Position numbers and translations under genes: made by a program. This document shows positions 6,113 to 6,666 of a DNA stretch of 6,666 bases, piece after piece; positions within the stretch are counted from its first letter, which is position 1; each line of letters starts with the position of its first letter. Source of the DNA: JABFSC01 sp031389045 (GTDB lineage: Bacteria; Desulfobacterota; Binatia; Bin18); assembly GCA_031389045.1 (NCBI GenBank), contig JANMSE010000415.1, positions 1 through 6,666 on the forward strand, read 5' to 3'. The notes under the pieces were generated by a model, which was not told the DNA's origin, searched no databases, and saw only the letters and a program-made list of their open reading frames with translations.

Positions 6113-6666
6113 ATGCACCTCTCTCACTATCATCTATTCACGGTTATCATGTTTCTCTCAACCTTCATTCCCTCCGTGGCGTTAGGGCAGGCCAACCCAC
6201 GCATCATGCTAGAGAAGAGTCAATCTCACGCGTTGGACAACAAAGTGCGGGCGTTCCGCGTACCCGTCACGAATAGCGCCGGCGTAGTCAAATATTACGA
6301 CGTGACCGTTACCCTTGGGGTCGGTCCGACGGGGGTTGTAAGTCCAACCGCAACGGTACAGGCGACCCTTTCTCCACCACCACCGACAACCGGAGTCATT
6401 GTTCCGGGCACGTACGTAGCAACCGGTGGCACCACCAGATGCGTGGTGACCAACATGACGTTGCCTACCAGCGGGCGCATACAAAGCTTCTTCGCCTGTA
6501 ACGATGGTGGACGCCTTCACCAGCTCTCCTTAGCGACTGGCCTCATCTCGGCTGGACATCCATACTTCACGCAACTTGTTGCTGCAGGGATCCACACCCA
6601 TCCAGATGTAAACACCTACACCTGGGGGCTCACTACCAATGGTTATTTTAGTGTTGGAACTTGTGG
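6113..6666 (+). CDS. Secreted protein of unknown function, 3' end cut by window edge
   Basis: An open frame runs from the ATG at 6113 to the window end without a stop, giving 184 residues so far. Residues 1-27 form a signal peptide: a His-containing start, a hydrophobic core LFTVIMFLSTFIPSVAL, and a likely cleavage after GQA (27). The mature part is rich in Thr, Val and Gly, with predicted beta character (FRVPVTN, YYDVTVTLGVG). A proline stretch, SPPPPTT (87-93), follows, then a segment with Cys110, Cys129 and Cys184 that may form disulfides. I do not recognise a family or a catalytic motif. A consensus ribosome binding site and the absence of stops over 554 bases make this a real gene. It has its own promoter candidate and a structured leader, so it is probably transcribed apart from hicBA. 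The protein is exported, to the periplasm, surface or medium. Confidence 0.75.
   Translation, partial: MHLSHYHLFTVIMFLSTFIPSVALGQANPRIMLEKSQSHALDNKVRAFRVPVTNSAGVVKYYDVTVTLGVGPTGVVSPTATVQATLSPPPPTTGVIVPGTYVATGGTTRCVVTNMTLPTSGRIQSFFACNDGGRLHQLSLATGLISAGHPYFTQLVAAGIHTHPDVNTYTWGLTTNGYFSVGTC

Noticed and set aside
6209..6520. Minus-strand frame of 103 codons
   Set aside because: It is antisense to the secreted-protein gene, which has a signal peptide and a consensus ribosome binding site. The antisense frame shows no domain.

Overview
The window is the 3' end of a bacterial complex I (nuo) operon followed by a small accessory region. The three large genes use G/C-rich codons and encode ordinary NuoL, NuoM and NuoN subunits of the 14-subunit NDH-1. 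This suggests a Gram-negative, respiring bacterium of the Proteobacteria, Desulfobacterota or a related deep lineage. The sequence alone does not give a genus.

Layout: nuoL (1-1800, its 5' end cut by the window edge), nuoM (1794-3380, overlapping the nuoL stop) and nuoN (3405-4952) lie head to tail. They are spaced as the last genes of one transcript. Each keeps the Glu and Lys residues of antiporter-like proton-pumping subunits. NuoL also has its long C-terminal lateral-helix region. Two inverted repeats at 4968-5032 follow nuoN and probably mark the end of the operon.

At 5164-5570 is a compact hicB-hicA toxin-antitoxin pair, antitoxin first, with a 4-base GTGA overlap. An 11-base sequence (TGTAGGGCGCG) occurs just before the module and again just after it. 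The second copy is one arm of a 25-base palindrome. This looks like a small acquired cassette or a pair of REP-like elements beside the operon.

From 5600 to 6112 I see no convincing gene. The stretch holds T-rich tracts, promoter hexamers (TTGACA and TATAAT, oddly close together), a small hairpin with a short T-run, five exact copies of the heptamer TTCCGCA, and a leader that can pair with the ribosome binding site of the next gene. That gene starts at 6113 and runs off the right edge. It encodes a secreted protein with a clear signal peptide and no family I recognise.

The nuo subunits form part of the membrane arm that couples NADH:quinone oxidoreduction to proton export. The hicBA pair and the secreted protein have no evident link to them beyond position. 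I did not find a clear new system. The most unusual parts are the leader of the 6113 gene and the repeat-flanked hicBA module.
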